Source of the DNA: Candidatus Symbiothrix sp.
GTDB taxonomy: Bacteria > Bacteroidota > Bacteroidia > Bacteroidales > Azobacteroidaceae
Assembly: GCA_031270525.1 (NCBI GenBank)
Contig: JAISXN010000091.1
Coordinates: 1-8,626, forward strand
Direction: 5' to 3'
Length of the DNA: 8,626 bases
The first letter of the stretch is position 1; every line of letters begins with the position of its first letter. The notes under the pieces were generated by a model, which worked only from the letters and a program-made list of their open reading frames with translations, was not told the origin of the DNA and searched no databases. Of this stretch, positions 6,501 to 8,626 are shown piece by piece. A program made the position numbers and the translations under genes.

Positions 6501-8626
6501 ATGAAAAAAATCGCATTATTACTGCTTGTTCTTTTGACAAGTATTGCTGCACAGGCCACCGATTTGACCGGAGTAAAAATCTACATCAACCCGGGACACG
6601 GCGGTTACGATTCCAACGACCGCAGTATATGGACCATTCCCGTCCCCGAAACATGGACCAACCCCAACGGATATTGGGAGTCGAAATCCAACTTAGTAAA
6701 AGGACTTGCTTTGAAAGAGATGCTCGAAGCGGCAGGCGCTACTGTTATTATCTCGCGTACCGATAACAGCAGCGGGATTCGCGACGGCGCTCAATTTGCC
6801 GGTGGCGGCGACCGCGACCTGTCGGAAATCGCCGAAGAAGCCAATGCCGGCAATGTGGATCATTTTCTGTCGATTCACAGTAATGCATTAAATTCCACTA
6901 CCAATTATTTATTGCTGCTTTATCATGGTTATGATAATCAACCTACCGTAGCGGCCAGTTTGCCGATGGTGCAAAACTCCGGACCGATTCAGTTCGACAA
7001 CCCGCTGACCGTTTGGTCAAGTTCCGCAATCAATTTGCGGGGCGACTTTACATTCTACGGGGATAATCTGGGCTTGGGCGTTCTGCGTCCCCTGACCGTA
7101 CCCGGATTCCTGTCCGAAGGTTCATTCCACGATTATCCGCCCGAAACACACCGGTTAAGCAATGATGATTATTGTAAACTGGAAGCCTTGCGTTTCTTCA
7201 AACATTTTCATACTTACTATAATCGCGATATGCCGGTCAACGGAACAGTGGCCGGTTGGATAAAAAGTTCCAACGAACCGGTCAATACATTGAATCAGCC
7301 GAAATTTACCTACCGTGCCAACAGCGACGACCAATGGTTGCCGGTCAACGGTGCAACAGTGAAATTACTGTCGGCCGACGGCAGCAGTGAATTGCAAACC
7401 TACACCACCGACAATTGGTACAACGGCATTTTCGCTTTCTACAATGTAGTCCCCGGCAATTACAAAGTAAAAGTGGAAGCTCAAAACTACGAAACAAAAA
7501 TTGTGGATGTAACGCTTGCGGCAAGCAGCATAGCATACGCCAAAGTACAAATTAAAAATGTCCGCTTAATAGTTCCGGATTATCCCGATCCGAATCAGGA
7601 AGCCGGCGTAATGGCTCTTCCCAACTACGATTTCCAGGCCAACGGAAGCATTGCCAATCCCGAATGGTTGCAAAACAACACGATCAAACGGGCGCTTTAC
7701 CGCAACGGCAAATTGTATGTTTTGACTACCGCTTCCGGAATTATTGTCGCCGACGCCCAAACAACCAACTTCATCAAGGAATTGGATATGACAGGCGCCG
7801 GTAATATCAGCGACATCGCTTTTACGGCCGATAATTTCCTGCTGGCTTGTACTAAGGAAACTATCGCTTTGGAAAATCCGGCTACCTGGTGGAAAGTCTA
7901 TACCTGGGATGACGATAATTCCGCTCCCCGTTTGCTCTTCCAAACGCAGAATAACGGAGGATGGGACGGCTCCGAAGTCGGAGAAACATTTACCGTAAGC
8001 GGTTCCCGCTGGAATTGTAAGATTTATACTACGGCGATATCCACTTCGGTAACAGCAGATGCTTCTCCCCGGATTGCCGTTATGGCTTTGGAATACGACG
8101 AAGATAATCCTTCACAGTTGGAATATAAATATCTGATTGCCGAAACCGCAATGTCGGCAAAAGCATGGGGCGAACATCCGGTGTTGACCCTTTCTCCTTC
8201 GGGAAATGGCGATCATTTGTATATCGACAGCGAAACACTTCTGCCTGTTGAATACCATTTCAGTTGGGAGAAAACCAGCGGGACGGCTTTAATTCAAAAA
8301 GCGGCTTTTGCCGTACCGGCCGGCTATACACTGGAACCGGTCTCCAGTGGCGGTAATTTCTTCCGCAATGCCAAACATACTTATCTGGCATTGCCTGTTT
8401 CCGAAGCCGACGGTGCGAAAGCAGGAGTAGTTTTGTTTGATGTGAACGACGGACTGGATAAAGCTGTGAAAGTATCGGCACAATATCCTGCCGAAGGTTT
8501 GGGTGAAACGCCCGCTACCTATATGACAGCTACCGGCATCGTGAACGGTTATGACATCGAATTGCTGGTATTGGCCAAAAATCAGGGCATGGCGAAATAC
8601 AAAACCGTCGATGTGCCGACAGCCAA
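6501..8626 (+). CDS. Secreted zinc N-acetylmuramoyl-L-alanine amidase (Amidase_3) with Ig-like and propeller-like extension (3' end outside window)
   Basis: The frame is open from ATG 6501 to the right edge (708 complete codons, no stop). A signal peptide covers residues 1-19 (cleavage AQA|T). The Amidase_3 domain spans about 25-240 and hydrolyses the bond between MurNAc and L-Ala of peptidoglycan. Its zinc ligands are all present: His33 in NPGHGG, Glu60 in YWESKSN and His126 in FLSIHSNA. The catalytic glutamate is Glu206 in GFLSEGSFHDYP. From Met244 to about 351 comes a carboxypeptidase-regulatory-like beta sandwich (VNGTVAG, then a GIFAFYNVVPGNYKVKVEA stretch). From about 360 onward the sequence is beta-rich with propeller-like repeats (ALYRNGKLYVL, ISDIAFTADNFLLAC, HPVLTLSPSGNGDHLYI). 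I do not recognise that module with confidence. Stand-alone amidases are usually about 200-450 residues, so this is a large multidomain version. A C-terminal sorting domain could lie beyond the window. It is the last operon gene visible. Confidence 0.93.
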   Translation, partial: MKKIALLLLVLLTSIAAQATDLTGVKIYINPGHGGYDSNDRSIWTIPVPETWTNPNGYWESKSNLVKGLALKEMLEAAGATVIISRTDNSSGIRDGAQFAGGGDRDLSEIAEEANAGNVDHFLSIHSNALNSTTNYLLLLYHGYDNQPTVAASLPMVQNSGPIQFDNPLTVWSSSAINLRGDFTFYGDNLGLGVLRPLTVPGFLSEGSFHDYPPETHRLSNDDYCKLEALRFFKHFHTYYNRDMPVNGTVAGWIKSSNEPVNTLNQPKFTYRANSDDQWLPVNGATVKLLSADGSSELQTYTTDNWYNGIFAFYNVVPGNYKVKVEAQNYETKIVDVTLAASSIAYAKVQIKNVRLIVPDYPDPNQEAGVMALPNYDFQANGSIANPEWLQNNTIKRALYRNGKLYVLTTASGIIVADAQTTNFIKELDMTGAGNISDIAFTADNFLLACTKETIALENPATWWKVYTWDDDNSAPRLLFQTQNNGGWDGSEVGETFTVSGSRWNCKIYTTAISTSVTADASPRIAVMALEYDEDNPSQLEYKYLIAETAMSAKAWGEHPVLTLSPSGNGDHLYIDSETLLPVEYHFSWEKTSGTALIQKAAFAVPAGYTLEPVSSGGNFFRNAKHTYLALPVSEADGAKAGVVLFDVNDGLDKAVKVSAQYPAEGLGETPATYMTATGIVNGYDIELLVLAKNQGMAKYKTVDVPTA

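Noticed and set aside
7566..7943. Minus-strand 125-codon open frame
   Set aside because: It is antisense to the amidase frame, which is open from 6501 to the window end with intact catalytic residues and coherent beta-rich sequence.

Overview
The window reads as chromosomal DNA from a Bacteroidota species, most likely a Bacteroidales. Three things point there: the AT-rich intergenic DNA carries Bacteroides-type promoters (TTTG, about 19-20 bases, TAnnTTTG); most starts lack a Shine-Dalgarno sequence; and the gene set of MurQ, a Bacteroidota-style AmpG, a GHL10 glycosidase and an Amidase_3 protein with a T9SS-like tail elsewhere in the operon is typical of that phylum. I cannot name the species. 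A possible type IX sorting domain on one protein would favour a T9SS-bearing lineage.

Layout: a minus-strand murQ (N-acetylmuramic acid 6-phosphate etherase) runs off the left edge, with its start at 443. A very AT-rich divergent regulatory region follows (444-734). It holds one candidate promoter for each direction and two nearly identical 17-bp palindromes (482-498 and 644-660). To the right is a tightly packed plus-strand operon of five genes: a two-domain family 2 glycosyltransferase (735-2210), an AmpG-like MFS permease (2188-3474), a secreted GHL10/DigH-like glycoside hydrolase (3509-5566), a secreted PD40/TolB-like beta-propeller protein (5563-6486), and a secreted zinc N-acetylmuramoyl-L-alanine amidase with a long C-terminal extension. 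The amidase starts at 6501 and is still open at the right edge. It has no stop inside the window, so a scan for closed ORFs would miss it.

The likely theme is peptidoglycan turnover or salvage. The amidase would strip stem peptides from MurNAc. The GHL10 enzyme, related to E. coli DigH (YddW), which acts on peptide-free glycan, would cut the denuded strands. The permease would carry muropeptides or sugars into the cytoplasm, and MurQ would turn MurNAc-6-phosphate into GlcNAc-6-phosphate. The roles of the glycosyltransferase and the propeller protein are unknown and are the least explained parts. The matching palindromes on both sides of the divergent region suggest that one regulator controls both arms.

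I found no tRNA, rRNA, CRISPR array, insertion sequence or convincing intrinsic terminator.
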